Numbered from the stretch's first letter, positions 34,041-47,005 are shown. The stretch: 64,000 bases of DNA from Gnetum montanum (GCA_015680685.1 MNCI01017888.1:1661-65660); one strand, 5' to 3'. Program-made: numbers and translations. The notes: generated by a model from the letters alone, not told the origin.

Positions 34041-35720
34041 TGAACAGATATTTATCATTCCCAGCTTGCTAACAAAAGAATCAAAACTCAGTTTGCCAAA
34101 GGCCTTCATGAAAATGTCAGCTTTTTGCATCTTGGTAGAAATGTTGGATAGAGCAATTATTCCATTGTCAACTTTATTTTTTATGAAATTCTTGTCAGTT
34201 CTTACATGCTTCATATGATCATGCTAGATTGGGTTTTGGACGATACTAATGGCAAACTTACTATCACTAAACAACCTCATCGAACCACTTTGGGGTATCT
34301 TGAAATCTTTCATCAACCTTTGTAGCCAAATGAGTTCACAGATTCCTTGTGTTATAGTTCTATATTTTTCTTTTACACTACTACATTTACAACAAATCAT
34401 TTTTTGCTTCTCGACATCACTAAGTTTCCCCAAACCTTGGTACAATACCATATAGTAGACTTGTTGTCTTCAATGGCTCTAGCCCAATCTACATCAACAA
34501 AACCAACAATGTCCCTTTTATTGCACTTCTTGAACAATAGTTCCTTTCCTGGGCATCCCTTTAGATACCTTAGAATCTGATTTACATCATCTTGGTGTCT
34601 TTTTGTAGGAACATGCATGAACTGGCTAACAATGCTTACGCTGAAAGCAATATCTAACCTGGTGAGAGACAAATAGATGAGTTTACCAACCAAGCGTTGA
34701 TAGCTTTCTTGATTTACAGGAGGATTTTCTCTAAGACTCTTTTGTTTCCGGTTTCATTCCAATGGAGTCTATGTTGGTCTACACCCCATCTTGCAAGTCT
34801 TTTTGAGTAAATCCATGACATATTTCTTTTGGAAGGTCAAAATCCCTTTCTTTCTTCTATTAATTTCCATTCCCAAAAAATACTTCAATGGACCAAGATT
34901 TTTGACTCTGAACTCTGCTTAGAGCTTCCTTTTGAGATCTTCAATCTCTCATGATCATCATATCTTGTAATCACTATATCATTGACATAAACAATAAGGA
35001 TTGATCTTTTACCATGTTTTCCTTTTTTAACAAATAAAGTATGATAAGCTTGTCCTTGCTCATATCCAAGTTGCTTCATCACACCACTAAATTAGGTAAA
35101 CCAAGCTTGGGAAGATTGTTTGAGTTTGCATAGTGACTTCTTTAATTGACATACTTGTACATTCTTAAGATTCAAAACCTAGTGACATCCTCATTTAATC
35201 TTCTTATTCTAATGTACCATTTAGGAAGGCATTTTTTATGTCAAGTTGATGCAGCCCTAATCCAGATTTGCAACTAAAGACAATAAAACCCTAATAGAAT
35301 TGAGTTTCGCCATAGGAGCAAATGTTTCTTCATAGTCTATCCCATACATCTAGGTGAACCCTTGTGCCACAAGTTTGGCCTTGTATCTTTTAATGCTGCC
35401 ATTAGGACCATACTTAATTTGCTCCCTGCAAGTTTCTTCCCTTCAGGTAGGTGGACTATTTTCTGTGTTTCATTATCTTCCAAAGCCTTCATTTCTTCCA
35501 TCACAGCTTCCTTCCATTTGGAATCTTTCAAAGCCTCAAGGATATCCCTCGGAACTTGTGTATCATCAACCTTTGAGAGAAATGCCTTGTAATTACATGA
35601 TAACTTGGAGTATGGGAGATAATTAGAAATGGGATATTTTACACATGACCTCACCCCTTTTCTAACCGCAATTGGAAGGTCCAAGTCATCAATCTCTTCA
35701 TTATCATTCACCACCTCAAA
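34041..35720 (-). pseudogene. Copia reverse transcriptase and RNase H region
   Basis: Minus-strand frames give, in order, LKDSKWKEAVMEEMKALEDN (RT start), KKGKHGKRSILIVYVNDIVI (catalytic box YVND, normally YVDD, at about 34978-34989), VGKLIYLSLTRLDIAFSVSI, HQDDVNQILRYLKGCPGKEL, DVDWARAIEDNKST, the RNase H part (WLQRLMKDF, LFSDSKFAISI) and the end TKMQKADIFMKAFGKLSF...KLGM. These are the standard copia blocks. The Asp-to-Asn change would inactivate the polymerase even without the stops. Confidence 0.85.
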
Positions 35721-36990
35721 CTACTCTTGTATACCTTCATCACTTGGATCTATCACCAATTTGGGCTCTTGGTTTTGTTGAGGAGCTTGTGGTCATCTAG
35801 AATAGACTAGAATTTGTTTTTTGTGTGATTCTCCCCCTAGATTTGAATCTAACTCTTGGGTTGATTTGACATGAGGTGTGACATGATTTTCTGATATGAA
35901 CTCAAGCATTGCAACTAGTAGGGATATGATTGAATCCCAGTGTTGCTCTTCTATAGGTTGGTTCTCCCCCTAAAAAGTAACATTGGGATAGAAGAGTTGG
36001 TGTTCGAGAAATGTGACATCACATGATACAAAAGCATGTTTTAAAGGAGGATAGTAGCATTTATACCCTTTCTATGTAGGAGAATATCCTAAGAATACAT
36101 ACTTGAGGACTTTTGGATCGAGTTTCCCATGATTTGGTTGAGCATTATGTATGTATACAACACATCCAAAGACACGAGGTAGAAGAGTGTTGAGAATTCG
36201 TGTAGAAGGAAAGGTTGATAGGAGAAGACTCAGTGGAGTTTGGTATTCTAGAGTTTTAGATGGTACTCAATTAATGAGATATGCAGAGGTGAGAACAGCT
36301 TCTCCCTAGAAGGATTGAGGAACATAGCTAGTAAACATAATTGATCAAGCTACCTCTAGAAGATGTCTATTTTTTGTTTTGCAACCTCATTTTGTTGGGG
36401 TGTATAAGTAGAAGAACTTTGGTGAAAGATTCCATGCTCACTTAAATATGCTTTAAGCTCCTGAGAAAACATATGCTTTACCATTATCTGAATGAAGAAT
36501 ATGAATTGACAATTGGAAAACATTTGTAACAAGCTTATGGAATTCTTTGAACAGTGAGCTAACTTTGGATTTATCTCTCATTAGGTACACCCAACATGTG
36601 ATTATCTATGAAAGCTACAAACCAACGTCCCCCAGTAAAATTTGGTACTTATGAAGGACCCCACACATTACTGTGAACAAGATGAAATGGAACAGAAGGT
36701 TTATAAGGATGAGGAGGATGAGATGCTCGAGTTTGTTTTGCACAAATACAATTATCACACTTGAAAGACGAAGGATCTTTATTAGTAAACATACAAGGAC
36801 ACAAATGTTTCAAATATGTAAAATTTGGGTGTCCTAGTCTTTTATGCTAAAGCATTATCTCAAACTCAGGAATAGACTCAGAAGAGATAAATGTGATTGT
36901 AGGGGATTCAAACTTTGATGGAGAACCAACACCAATGAGATAATAGAGGCCATGTCACTCCTTAACATTGCCAATCATCCTCCCTAATGA
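35721..36990 (-). pseudogene. Copia integrase region
   Basis: Heavily broken minus-strand frames still show a zinc-binding end (CDNCICAKQTR), PYKPSVPFHLVHSNVWGPS and GGRWFVAFIDNH (catalytic core start, second Asp of the pair retained), followed by fragments of the core and linker (KSPQVCILRIFSYIERV region). Order gag-protease-integrase-RT identifies copia rather than gypsy. Confidence 0.65.
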
Positions 36991-36996
36991 CAGATC

Positions 36997-37330
36997 CTAA
37001 AATTCACAATGAAAAGGAAAAAATATCACAACACAATTCAAGTCTTTGATTAGCTTGCTAACCAAGAGCAAATTGCATTTTAAATTCAGAACATAAAGCA
37101 TAGATTTTAAAATGAACCCAAGCAATTTTATATCTCCTTGACCTATAGCTAAGCTCAGTGAACCATTAGCCACTGTGATTCTAATTTTATCCCCATAGTC
37201 TTCATATGTACAAAATGCTTCTAATGAACTAGTCATGTGGTCGAAGGCTCCTGTGTCTACAATCCAACCATTTAAGGAGCCCTTATAGGACAATAATGAA
37301 GAGACGAGGCTAGTATTACCTCATTGGACA
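36997..37330 (-). pseudogene. Copia protease region
   Basis: LNGWIVDTGAFDHMTSS is the copia protease active site (consensus WI(V/I)DSGAS.HMT), followed by ITVANGSLSLAIGQGDIKLL and LKSMLYVLNLKCNLLLVSKL, the usual strand and LxVSKL motif. Better preserved than its neighbours. Confidence 0.85.
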
Positions 37331-37399
37331 AGAAGTGCAGTAGGATCTTTTGGAGTACCCTCGATTTCCTTACTATTTTGGGAGACATTCAACAATTTC

Positions 37400-38260
37400 C
37401 AAAGTACCTCTAGTTTTCCATTGATAAATGGATTTGAGGCAACCTTCATCTCATTTGATGATTCAGCCATGTATGCTGACTTCTTGTTCCATCGTTGGCT
37501 CTGTGGTTTCCAATCCGTAGGCCTTCCATGTATATCCCAACATGTATCTTTGATTTGATAGGGCTTGTTACAATGCTCATATCATACTTGTTTATCTTTT
37601 CCCTTTTGGTTCCTTGAGTTGCCTCCTTCATGGTTTGCAACTAGAGCTGAAGCATGGGACATGGCTTTAGTGGGTGGATTTTGAGAGTGCAACACTTTCT
37701 TTCTACTTTCTTCCCTTCTCACTTCTGCAAAAGCTTCCTTCAAGGAGGGGAGTGGTTTAGTACCAAATACTCATCCCTGAACCTCATCAAGATCTTTGTT
37801 AAGGCCTTGAAAAAAACAATAAATCCACTCTCTTTCCACCATTTTTTTATACATGATCACATCATCAGGAGACTTCCAAGTCATATTGTGGAATACATCA
37901 ATTTCTTGCCATAGTTCCAAGAGGGTATTGAAATATTCAGTGATTGATGAGTTACCTTGCCATGTATTGCATATGGTAGATCAAACTTCAAAGCTTTGTG
38001 AGATGTTTTCAAGGTCTAAATACATTTCTTTTACTGTATCCTAAATCTCCTTGGCTGTTTGATAAAATAGATACAACTTTCCAATTTTGGGCTCCATTGA
38101 ATTAATCAACCAGGCTATCACCATTGAGTTTTCCACCTTCCGTTTGTTGTACATGGTAGAACTTTCTTCAAACATGATAGTTGCTCCTATCAAGTAGCCC
38201 ATTTTGCCCCTTCCTTTGATCACAAGCAAGATTGATTGATACCATTCACAAAAATTATTT
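37400..38260 (-). pseudogene. Copia gag region with degenerate zinc knuckle
   Basis: Minus-strand frames read GYLIGATIMFEES...VIAWLINSMEPKI, ENISQSFEV, WQGNSSITEYFNTLLELWQE, and a knuckle-like CNKPYQIKDTCWDIHGRPTD. This is the UBN2-type gag seen in plant copia elements. Several stops. Confidence 0.7.
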
Positions 38261-38435
38261 TCGTTTAGTTAGTGTCTGGTGATTTGAAGAGAATGGTTTT
38301 CGATTTGAGAGAAGAAAAGGCATAATGGTGGAGTTGAGACAGTTGAAATCAAAGGAAGATTCCATTGTAGAGGATTCAGATGCCACGCTCGTCATTTTTC
38401 TTTGTCAACTGGGTTCTCACGCCAATGAAAGAACC

Positions 38436-38448
38436 GGCTTTGATACAA
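38436..38448 (-). promoter_or_regulatory. Primer binding site of copia element (tRNA-iMet type)
   Basis: Minus strand TTGTATCAAAGCC directly after the 5' LTR; plant initiator-Met primer sites read TGGTATCAGAGC. Confidence 0.7.
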
Positions 38449-38688
38449 TGAACAAGGAGAGAAAAAGATTAGAAAAGTAATTCTATCTTGTTCATCTTGA
38501 GTCAACAATTACAACAATTTATTGGAAAGAACTACAATAGAAAATCTGCTAAATAAGAAACAAGAAATTTGAAAAATGAATGACATATATTGATGATAAA
38601 CAATTAATTTAAAGAATCAACTAATTTTGGTAAGTTGACCCACGAAATCATACCCTAATTGACCAGGCTTTATTTTGAATTTCTAACA
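38449..38688 (-). repeat. 5' LTR of copia element, 240 bp
   Basis: Minus strand TGTTAGAAAT...TTGTTCA, pair of 33785-34024. Confidence 0.9.
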
Positions 38689-39662
38689 ATTCATATAAAA
38701 AATTTCATCATTTGGCATAGCTTTATGACTAATATTCATTTTCTATGATAATATCGAGCCCACTATATATTGGCATCTTGGAAAAACTCACACCCAAAAT
38801 AATAATTATTAGGGAAAATCAATCTCTTATCTTGGCCTTATGATAATAATTCAATAGTTATTTATTTAGCGTGACAAAAGTCCAGCCAATAGCCAAAATC
38901 AAAATTTCAATTCAAGTGTTAATGATTTAATATAAGCTCACATGTTCTTAGCACATACAATGTGACTTCTCAAGCTTGTAAAATTTGACTACAATAACAA
39001 TAGCAACTATACACATTGTCAGCTAACTTATCTTAACTCAAAATTTCATCTCACATGTTCTTACTACATACAATGTGACTTCTCACAAATTAATTAAATG
39101 ACAAGTTGCAACAACAAACATCTAGTTCTATCAAGTAAATTGAGGCATGTCAACAAAGAAATGTTGGGAACAAAGCTTTCAAACTACATACCCTGCAAAA
39201 GCAAAACACCTGGAAGTAGTGATATTCATTAACTAAATAAAAGTAGTAAAGTAGTGATATTCCAAGGCTCTGGAGTTAATGTCGTCTAACCAAAACATTG
39301 TAGTGACTGAATTTCATTCACCATCCACATCCTCTTCCAAAGGTCCACCATATTCTTCTCATCAATAACTGTGATTCCCCTCCATACTGATTTTTGAACA
39401 CCATGCCGAACTTTTCCCTGATTCCCCTCACTTCCCCTTCTATGTCAAAAAAATCACTTCTCCATCCAACAAGCGTGGGTCAATGGTGCATTGTGGATTT
39501 TTTTTAAAAATCTCATTCAAATTAATCAATGACATTTGTAGGTAGAAAAACATTAAAGAATGGCATTTCCAACAAGAAAAACAAAACAATTCTTTATGTA
39601 TTTGAAAAAAATAAACAATTAAAAAATTCATGGATACAATGGGAGACTAAAAAAAAGCAACA
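38689..39662. other. DNA between the copia and LARD elements
   Basis: 38945-39050 resembles 33600-33690 (shared CTCAAGCTTG and GTCAGCTAACTT), and a further short duplication CACATGTTCTTA(G/C)...CATACAATGTGACTTCTCA occurs at 38940 and 39050. On the minus strand 39430-39300 reads as an open stretch (IEGEVRGIREKFGMVFKNQY) that I cannot assign to a family. Confidence 0.45.
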
Positions 39663-39667
39663 CTTAC
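39663..39667. repeat. Target-site duplication CTTAC, left copy
   Basis: CTTAC abuts the LTR start TGTAACAATG and recurs at 46412-46416 after the other LTR. Confidence 0.85.
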
Positions 39668-40485
39668 TGTAACAATGTTGCCCCAATGTTGTCCGACACC
39701 CTAAGGAATTCACTAAGATCCAATGGATCTGGGGTGGAAGACCTGGAGAATATGCCTCTAACAAGCAAGCAACCCAAGAGAGAGTGCAAGCAGCAACACA
39801 GCTTCTTAATATATGTATGGGAATGCACCTTAAGGATTATAACTAACTCCAAATGAGGACCTTGCAAACAAGCACACAAGCAACCCTATAAACAACATCG
39901 GTAGAAGGGGAAACAATGCACCTACAAGGGGTGGTGCCTCATCCCCAGAACCCTCACAATCTAGTACAAGGTTTGGCTTGGCATTGCACCAAAACTATCC
40001 AATCCTGGTTGCCTACATATCTACGACTACCATAGAATTAGGGCCATGTAGTTCTCCAAGTGAGGGTAGTATGANGGATAACTAACTCCAAATGAGAACC
40101 TTGCAAACAAGCACACAAGCAACCCTATAAACAACATCGGTGGAAGGGGAAACAATGCACCTACAAGGGGTGGTGCCTCATCCCCAGAACCCTCACAATC
40201 TAGTACAAGGTTTGGCTTGGCATTGCACCAAAACTATCCAATCCTGGTTGCCTACATATCTACGACTACCGTAGAATTAGGGCCATGTAGTTCTCCAAGT
40301 GAGGGTAGTATGAAGAGAACTTAAAGAGAGTTGCAACAGGAGGGTGTCCTACTACTGACTTGGTACCACCAAGCTAGGATGGGTTTTCTAACACTTAAGA
40401 GCCACCCAAAGGCATCTCAAAGTGTTCCATGGCCCCCAAACCATGGGGAGAGCCTAGGAGAACCACCACCCTGAGACATCTCTCA
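39668..40485 (-). repeat. 3' LTR of LARD element, 818 bp with internal duplication
   Basis: Aligns with 45871-46411 except for a tandem copy (39841-40074 repeated at 40080-40313) separated by a single N at 40075, and a roughly 37-bp block absent from the other LTR. The two internal copies differ at about three positions. Confidence 0.85.
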
Positions 40486-43400
40486 CAATCCTCCTCCACA
40501 CAAAAGAAGCGACGTCCTTGGAGCAAAGCCTAGGATGACTTCGAGAGTACATTTCAAGTATGGGTTTGAAACTTCGTCAAATCTAGGGAATCTGTCAAGT
40601 CAACTGACACCAAGCTTAAAGGAAGGTACCAACCCTAACACCTAATACGTCCTTCCAACCAATGCCTTGCATGAAATGCAAAGGGCACTTAGAGAAATCC
40701 CAAAGACTTTCCCAACTCTATGACAAGTGGAAGTAGTCCAACCCAAAGGGCCAACATCTCTAAGGCATCCCCTAGATCTGTCCCTTCTTAGGTCTAGAGA
40801 CTTATCTTCTTGCGTAGGCCCATACCTATGCAAGAAGACAACTCTTCTTCCACAAGTCCAGTCGAGTTGCTTTGTGAATGGCATATCAGCACCCATCAAT
40901 TTTCTTGAATTTTTTTTTAAATTTTTTATCATCGATTTTGAGGGCTCACCAAAGCACTACCCATGGTGATGGACTTGGGAACATAAAATCGAGAGGGAGA
41001 ACATGCTCCAAAAGAGCCATGTCTCCACAAGCAATTGACGCTTGTCAAAACTCCACGTTCTGCTACTCACATCCAGACCCATGGGGTCTCACCAATGTAA
41101 CCATGCAAGCATAGAATTTGTGCATCTATATCATGCACATTTTCTTTTCCCATTATGTCTATTCAAGCTAGTATGAAGGGAGTCGAGCATGTTCTCCCTT
41201 CAAAACAAGGTATAAGGGCAAATCTTTTGAGCCTGACCTTGCTGTCCATAGACACACTAGCATCACATTTCTAATTTCACCATCCAACACTATTCCATTT
41301 CCACAATATGAGAGAAGATCCAAAATTTGTTTGGAAAACTTCTCCAAGAGGCTATCATAACATACAAACCCAAACTATCATCAACAACCTTTGCAATTGT
41401 CCAACATTGAGAATGCCTACTCGAATGTTAGAAGAAGAGGAGGATATGTTGGAAAGCCAACCCCAAGACAATCCTCCATACACAAGTCTCATGTCAACTG
41501 CTACCACATCATCGATGTCCCATTCATGGAAAAGGATCAACCACACTTGCAACTTACAAGCTATCCTTCCCACTTCAAGATATGGGACAAGCACCATTTT
41601 TTGAATACTTGGTCTAGGGAAGCATGTATAGTCACCTCTAAGAGCAACCACGATCATGAATTCTCCAAGGAACATCTAGGTTCCCAAATTTTGAATTTTC
41701 TTGTTGTGTTAGGAACAATCGGAACTCCTGATCAACACCTTTCATTGGATTTTTGAACATGAAGAAAAGATCCTCTTTGGGAGGCTTCTTCAGTAGGCAA
41801 GAATAGAAATCCAACTGCACCTTACCCATGATACATAACCAAGTGATCCACATAGCCAACACAACCATATCATCAAATTGCTACCAGGAAACGAAAGACA
41901 TCAATTTATAGGTCTTACCCACACTCGATTCCATCTTAAGGATAACTCGAGAAGAAAAAGAGTTCGTCCTTGAAAATTTTACCAAGAGGGATTTCTATTT
42001 CATCATAGGAGATCTAGGTTTTCGTTTCATACAACCCAATCCAACTTGTTTACAACAATTGTGGTGCACAAGGCCACACCACTACCTATTACCATCCAGC
42101 CCAAACAACAAATGCGAGTCAACAAGAACATTTTGCCCATAGGAGGACTAGGTCCTCAAGACAGTTTTAGAAAGAATGAGCTTCACCATCATCAACTACA
42201 AACTCAAAACAATACATGATTCATCCCCGAAGGGTTTACAATAAGGGTGGTCTACCAAAGAACCCCAAACAAGGAAGTCCCTTTGGAGCCCCAAAAGTTG
42301 AGAGAGAGTACATAAGACCATGCCTTGCTTACAAGAAGGAAGATATATACATTTAGGCTACATCAACAACACAGCCTCACAAAGGAGGTTCCATGAATTT
42401 CACCAAGGTAACAACATTCTGTCTCTGAAAACAAGCCCCAAGAGTTCACAAACATGGGACCACTAATAGGAACAAGTCCCAAACATCAACTACTTCTAGA
42501 TCCCATCTAGGGAACAATTGTCTCAATACAACCTGCATTATTATTTCAAGAACTGAAGAGGGCATCCATTGGAATGGAGAATGACCCCTCATAGGATTAG
42601 AGAATCACCAAGTAATATAGTGCTCAGCCTTGCTATCCCACCATAGAGGTTAGGACACTAACATGAATTAACAATACACTAGAATAATGGGACAATACAT
42701 TAGGGAGAGATGGTGTGATACATCAGTGTACACAAGGAACAGAGTACATGGAGGAGATTCAACAATACACCATAGCCTGCTAGGCACAATGAGTCCCAAG
42801 TCATGAAATCACACCATAGTCAACAAAAGCACCAATAAGTCCCAAGCCATGAGAGTGCATCATAGCCCTCAGAAGCACCAAAAGCAACTGGTCATGAGAG
42901 CACGCCATCATGCACGAAGCATTAGAAGCCCCCAATCATGAGAGCATAGGCTCAAGTCTTTTCAAGCACATCCAAGTCCACCAAGCAAGGCCACCAAGAG
43001 AAGTCACAATTTCTGTAACAGTAACATCATTTATTCAAGGATGGACCATCATCCCAACGTTTGCAAAACTACTCCACCATCACATCCATCCATGGAAGGA
43101 AGAGTCTAGGTGCCAATACCCAGAACTCAACTCTACTCCACAGCTAATCATAGTAGCATCACCTTGATTTGAATTTTAGTCTACCATTGCAATTCACATG
43201 GCCACCATGAATCATCCACTATCAAGATTAAGCTCACTAAACCAATTTGTTTGTATTTTAGGCTACATACCACTATCGATCACCTATGGATAAGATTTTT
43301 GCCAGTCTAGAAACCCAAAAGGAAGTGTTCCCAAGACTTGTCCTATCTCAAGAATGTTCACTGAAGGACACACCATCATGTCATGCCAATATCACCAAGG

Positions 43401-45855
43401 ACACAAGGCATCAATTAAAGAGCACCTTGGGCAAGGACATGCCCTGGCCTACTCGTTCCAACACCATATCTCAACAAGAGAATTTTCCATGGGGTTTTCA
43501 ACATAATTACACATCAAGGCACAAAGGCCGCTTACAACATATAGAGAAGGCACTTTAAGAACGAGCACTAGGAAAACACCATATATCAAGCTTGGCCTTG
43601 TCACAGGGTGTGGCATAGGCCTACAACAAGGTGACAATTGACTCACATAAAGTCATAACATCTAGCACTTTTGTGTGCATAAACTGTCAAAATTGAGAAT
43701 ATCACAAGGTTACATTACAATCTCACACACCCGAGGATAGGAATACATGGTATTCGGGAATGCTACCCAAGCATAGAAGGCTATAGGATGAACTACCCAA
43801 GGCCATCCTAAGTTGAAAGGTTTAGGCCACTAGGAGTATACCAAGGCTGCACCATGCTGTTTTGAGAAAAACCTGTCTCTGTCACGTAATGAAAACGATC
43901 ATCTGTCACACTACATCCACTACACAACTGTCTCTACACGTACACGAACAACCATCACACTAAACTCACTACACAACTACCATCGAACGAAAATGATTCA
44001 GGACATGAACACAATGATCGAATAACAAAACACACCAACTAAGTATCCACCACCTACCACAATGGGACTCAAGGCATTGGCCACTCCTGGGCCATCAATA
44101 TCCGGCATGGCCAAGGATACCATTTCATGCCATCTACTAACCCAATATCTATAGGGTCTAGGACGAATCATTGTTCTCTATTAGTGCTCACCTAGCACAG
44201 AGAGGCAAACAAATCATGATGTACTTGCTAATTCATCACAACCAAGGTACTAATAAATCCACAACCCAATGTTGGGATTTTGAGACCAAATAACCAATTC
44301 ATGAAGGCCTCAAGAGCACACATCTTCCCCATAGACATAGTGCTCACAAAATCAACTGAGGTCACCATTGGCCACATCTTTGTACTTATGCTACCTGCAA
44401 AGATTGAGACAATAGCTCAAAAACAAAGAAGTTAGTAGGAACATGATCAGCACATCACCCTCATATACAACCATCAAGCATGATCATATAATGGAGAAAT
44501 ATCACTCTCGCAACATCATAAAGAGCAAGACCTCAGCAACACACATAGAGATCAATCATGCAAAATATTGATGGGTCAATTAAACGAATTCATCATGAGG
44601 CACACCCAAAGAGAGCTAGAACACTCTCAAAATTCCAAGATTCATATACAACAAACATTCCTAGCCACTGACACTGGTTCCAACTAGGATCAAAATCTCA
44701 ACATATTCATAAGAGGCATGGGCAATAAAGAATTGTTATCTCAACAAGTAGTCTCCATAAAACCAATTCTTGCTTACGATGAACAACATCAGGGAGGATG
44801 TGTCCACAAGAAAGACTCTCATCAAAAAAGGTGAGGTCTCAACAAGAACCAAGAATAGGATGACCCACATCAAAAGTTCTTCAAATAAAAGTGCCCAAAG
44901 AATTGTCACCAATCAAAAGAGTGATGCCTCAAACCCAAGGGCAACAACCAACTCAAACAATGGAGCACAACACATGAAACGTCAACAACAAGGGCAATCA
45001 TGCCTCAAGCACAAGAGGTTGTCAAAACAAGACAACAAACATTTGGCTTTGGGATGGCACAAACGGCCTCAAAATGCATCCTCAACAATCCCAACAACAA
45101 ATCATCACACATCGTAGGACACAAGCCTTGCGTTACGAACGATAGACATGATGAAAGCGACACCCATGTAGAATTTGAAAACGCAACCTAGAAGACACAC
45201 ATACACAACTAGACAAACATACAGTCACAAACACGAACATACGAAGTCTATCGACAATGGTCTTAATCCACCTAAAGCAAGGCTCACCAAAAGCACATGT
45301 CTGAAGGCCCTCCATCCTGAGGTACTTGGGAACCAACATATCCCACTTTGTAATTCCCATACTCACTGTATCTAGGGTGACTGGGAGTGCAAGGATATTG
45401 CATCTTGCACAATTCAATCAATGCCATCTCGATACATGTCATCTGGGTGGAAACTGAAGTGGAGACTAGGTCTGATTCATCCCAGATGAATCACTAGAGA
45501 CCAAAGATGAGAGCTCCTTGAGCGACAATAATTTATGAGTTGCCAATAGAACTCTTCTTTTCCATATCAAATAAAATCATAACTAGTCCAACCACAAGTA
45601 AACAAGTGGAGAACATTACCACAACGCAATCATATACATTCTCAAGGAGAACAACATACACAAGTTGCTCACAATGTAACATTGGCCCAATCATGAAGAG
45701 CGTAAAAAATCTTACCATAAGGCAACTCTTTAAAGAGCACATAAGGACATGATCCTAGATCACCTAGATATCAATATGAAAGAACCATTAATAAATAACC
45801 TTAATGGTGTAACACAACCAAAGAGCACATGCATATCGAAACATGATTTCAAAAA
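40486..45855. other. Internal region of LARD element, apparently non-coding
   Basis: Rich in CA and CAA on the plus strand. The longest open frames (for example 41355-41675 minus, 41391-41756 plus, 44770-45117 plus) lack conserved motifs and are low-complexity or shadows. PPT-like sequence sits at 40486-40499 (minus GTGGAGGAGGATTG). Confidence 0.65.
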
Positions 45856-45868
45856 CGCTTTGATACCA
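45856..45868 (-). promoter_or_regulatory. Primer binding site of LARD element (tRNA-iMet type)
   Basis: Minus strand TGGTATCAAAGCG, two bases after the LTR end; close to the plant initiator-Met consensus TGGTATCAGAGC. Confidence 0.8.
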
Positions 45869-45870
45869 TC

Positions 45871-46411
45871 TGTAAAAATGTTGCCTCGATGTTGTCCAGC
45901 ACCCCAAGGAATTCACTAAGATCCAATGGATCTAGGGCAGAAGACCTAGGGAATACACCTCTAACAAGCAAGCAACCCAAGAGAGAGTTCAAGAAACAAC
46001 ACAACTTCTTAATATATGTATGGGAATGCACCTCAAGGAGGATAACTAACTCCAAACGAGGACCTTGCAAACAAGCACACAAGCAACCCTGTAAACAACA
46101 TCGGTGGAAGGGAAAAACGATGTATCTGATACAAGGTTTGGTTTGGCACTGCACCAGAACTATCTTATCCTGGCTGCCTACATATCTACGACCACCGTAG
46201 AATTAGGGCCATGTAGTTTTCCAAGTGAGGGTAGTATGAAGAGAACTTAGAGAGAAGTGCAATAGGAGGGTGTCCTACTACTAACTTGGTACCACCAAGC
46301 TGGGATGGGTTTTCTAACACTTGAGAGCCACCCAAAGGCATCTCAAAGTGTTCCATGGCCCTCGAACCATGGGAAGAGCCCAGGAGAACCACCACCCTGA
46401 GACATCTCTCA
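45871..46411 (-). repeat. 5' LTR of LARD element, 541 bp
   Basis: Minus strand starts TGAGAGATGTCTC and ends ATTTTTACA. Single-copy internally, unlike its partner. Confidence 0.9.
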
Positions 46412-46416
46412 CTTAC
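46412..46416. repeat. Target-site duplication CTTAC, right copy
   Basis: Perfect match to 39663-39667. Confidence 0.85.
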
Positions 46417-47005
46417 CAAACAATATGTTTAAAAATAAACTCATGTTAAACCAACATCAACATCTCATGATATTCCAAACGTATTAGTTTCCAAACTGTA
46501 ATTAATGTTTAAAAAATCCAAGATGGAGTTCAATTCATGATCAAAACCAAACCAAAGAAAATATTAACTGAATACTAAATACTGTTGCTTTTGCTTCATT
46601 AAAAAATAAATTTCATTTTCCTATCAAAATGTAAACTAATTGCAATCTCATACTTAAAAGTCAAAGTGCACAAATAATTAAAAATTTAAATATGTTAAAT
46701 GTAAATTTAAAATAAAATAATTAAAAGTAAAATATACATATGATAATAGTAGTTACCTATAAATGGTGCAAATACACAGTTGTTCCTCACGGGACAACCG
46801 TGCCTCATGTCAGTGCACAACTGTCAATTTACTGATATTCAGCAACGATGAGCTTCAAAGTATAACAGATTGCATTCTTGGCTCCTTTTCGTTAGGCACA
46901 GGTTGCTACTATTAACCCACTGTAAGAACTGTTTCGACAAAAAACAGTGCTCGTGTTATAGAGAGCGGTATTAATGGAGAGTGCTATCAGTGGACTACAG
47001 CTTAC

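Larger units (their letters stand above)
33785..38688 (-). mobile_element. Ty1/copia retrotransposon, complete ends, coding decayed
   Basis: 4904 bp on the minus strand: 5' LTR 38449-38688, tRNA-iMet-type primer site, gag, protease, integrase, RT/RNase H (copia order), polypurine tract 34025-34040, 3' LTR 33785-34024. Flanks are AGTCA and ATTCA, a 5-bp duplication with one mismatch. LTRs are both 240 bp and about 90% alike by eye, so it is old. Stops and shifts occur in every domain, and the RT box is YVND instead of YVDD. Confidence 0.9.
39668..46411 (-). mobile_element. LARD-like non-autonomous LTR element without recognisable protein
   Basis: 6744 bp. LTRs at 39668-40485 and 45871-46411, both ending TGAGAGATGTC...TTACA on the minus strand; perfect 5-bp duplication CTTAC; primer site of tRNA-iMet type next to the higher-coordinate LTR; polypurine-like GTGGAGGAGGATTG next to the lower one. 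The 5.4-kb inside shows no gag, protease, RT or integrase motif on either strand. The lower LTR is longer because of a 234-bp tandem duplication beside an N. Such large retrotransposon derivatives are mobilised by other elements' proteins (family knowledge). Confidence 0.85.

Noticed and set aside
40642-45752. Frames of 60-120 codons inside the LARD element
   Set aside because: Both strands give similar lengths, and none has a recognisable motif or consistent codon bias.
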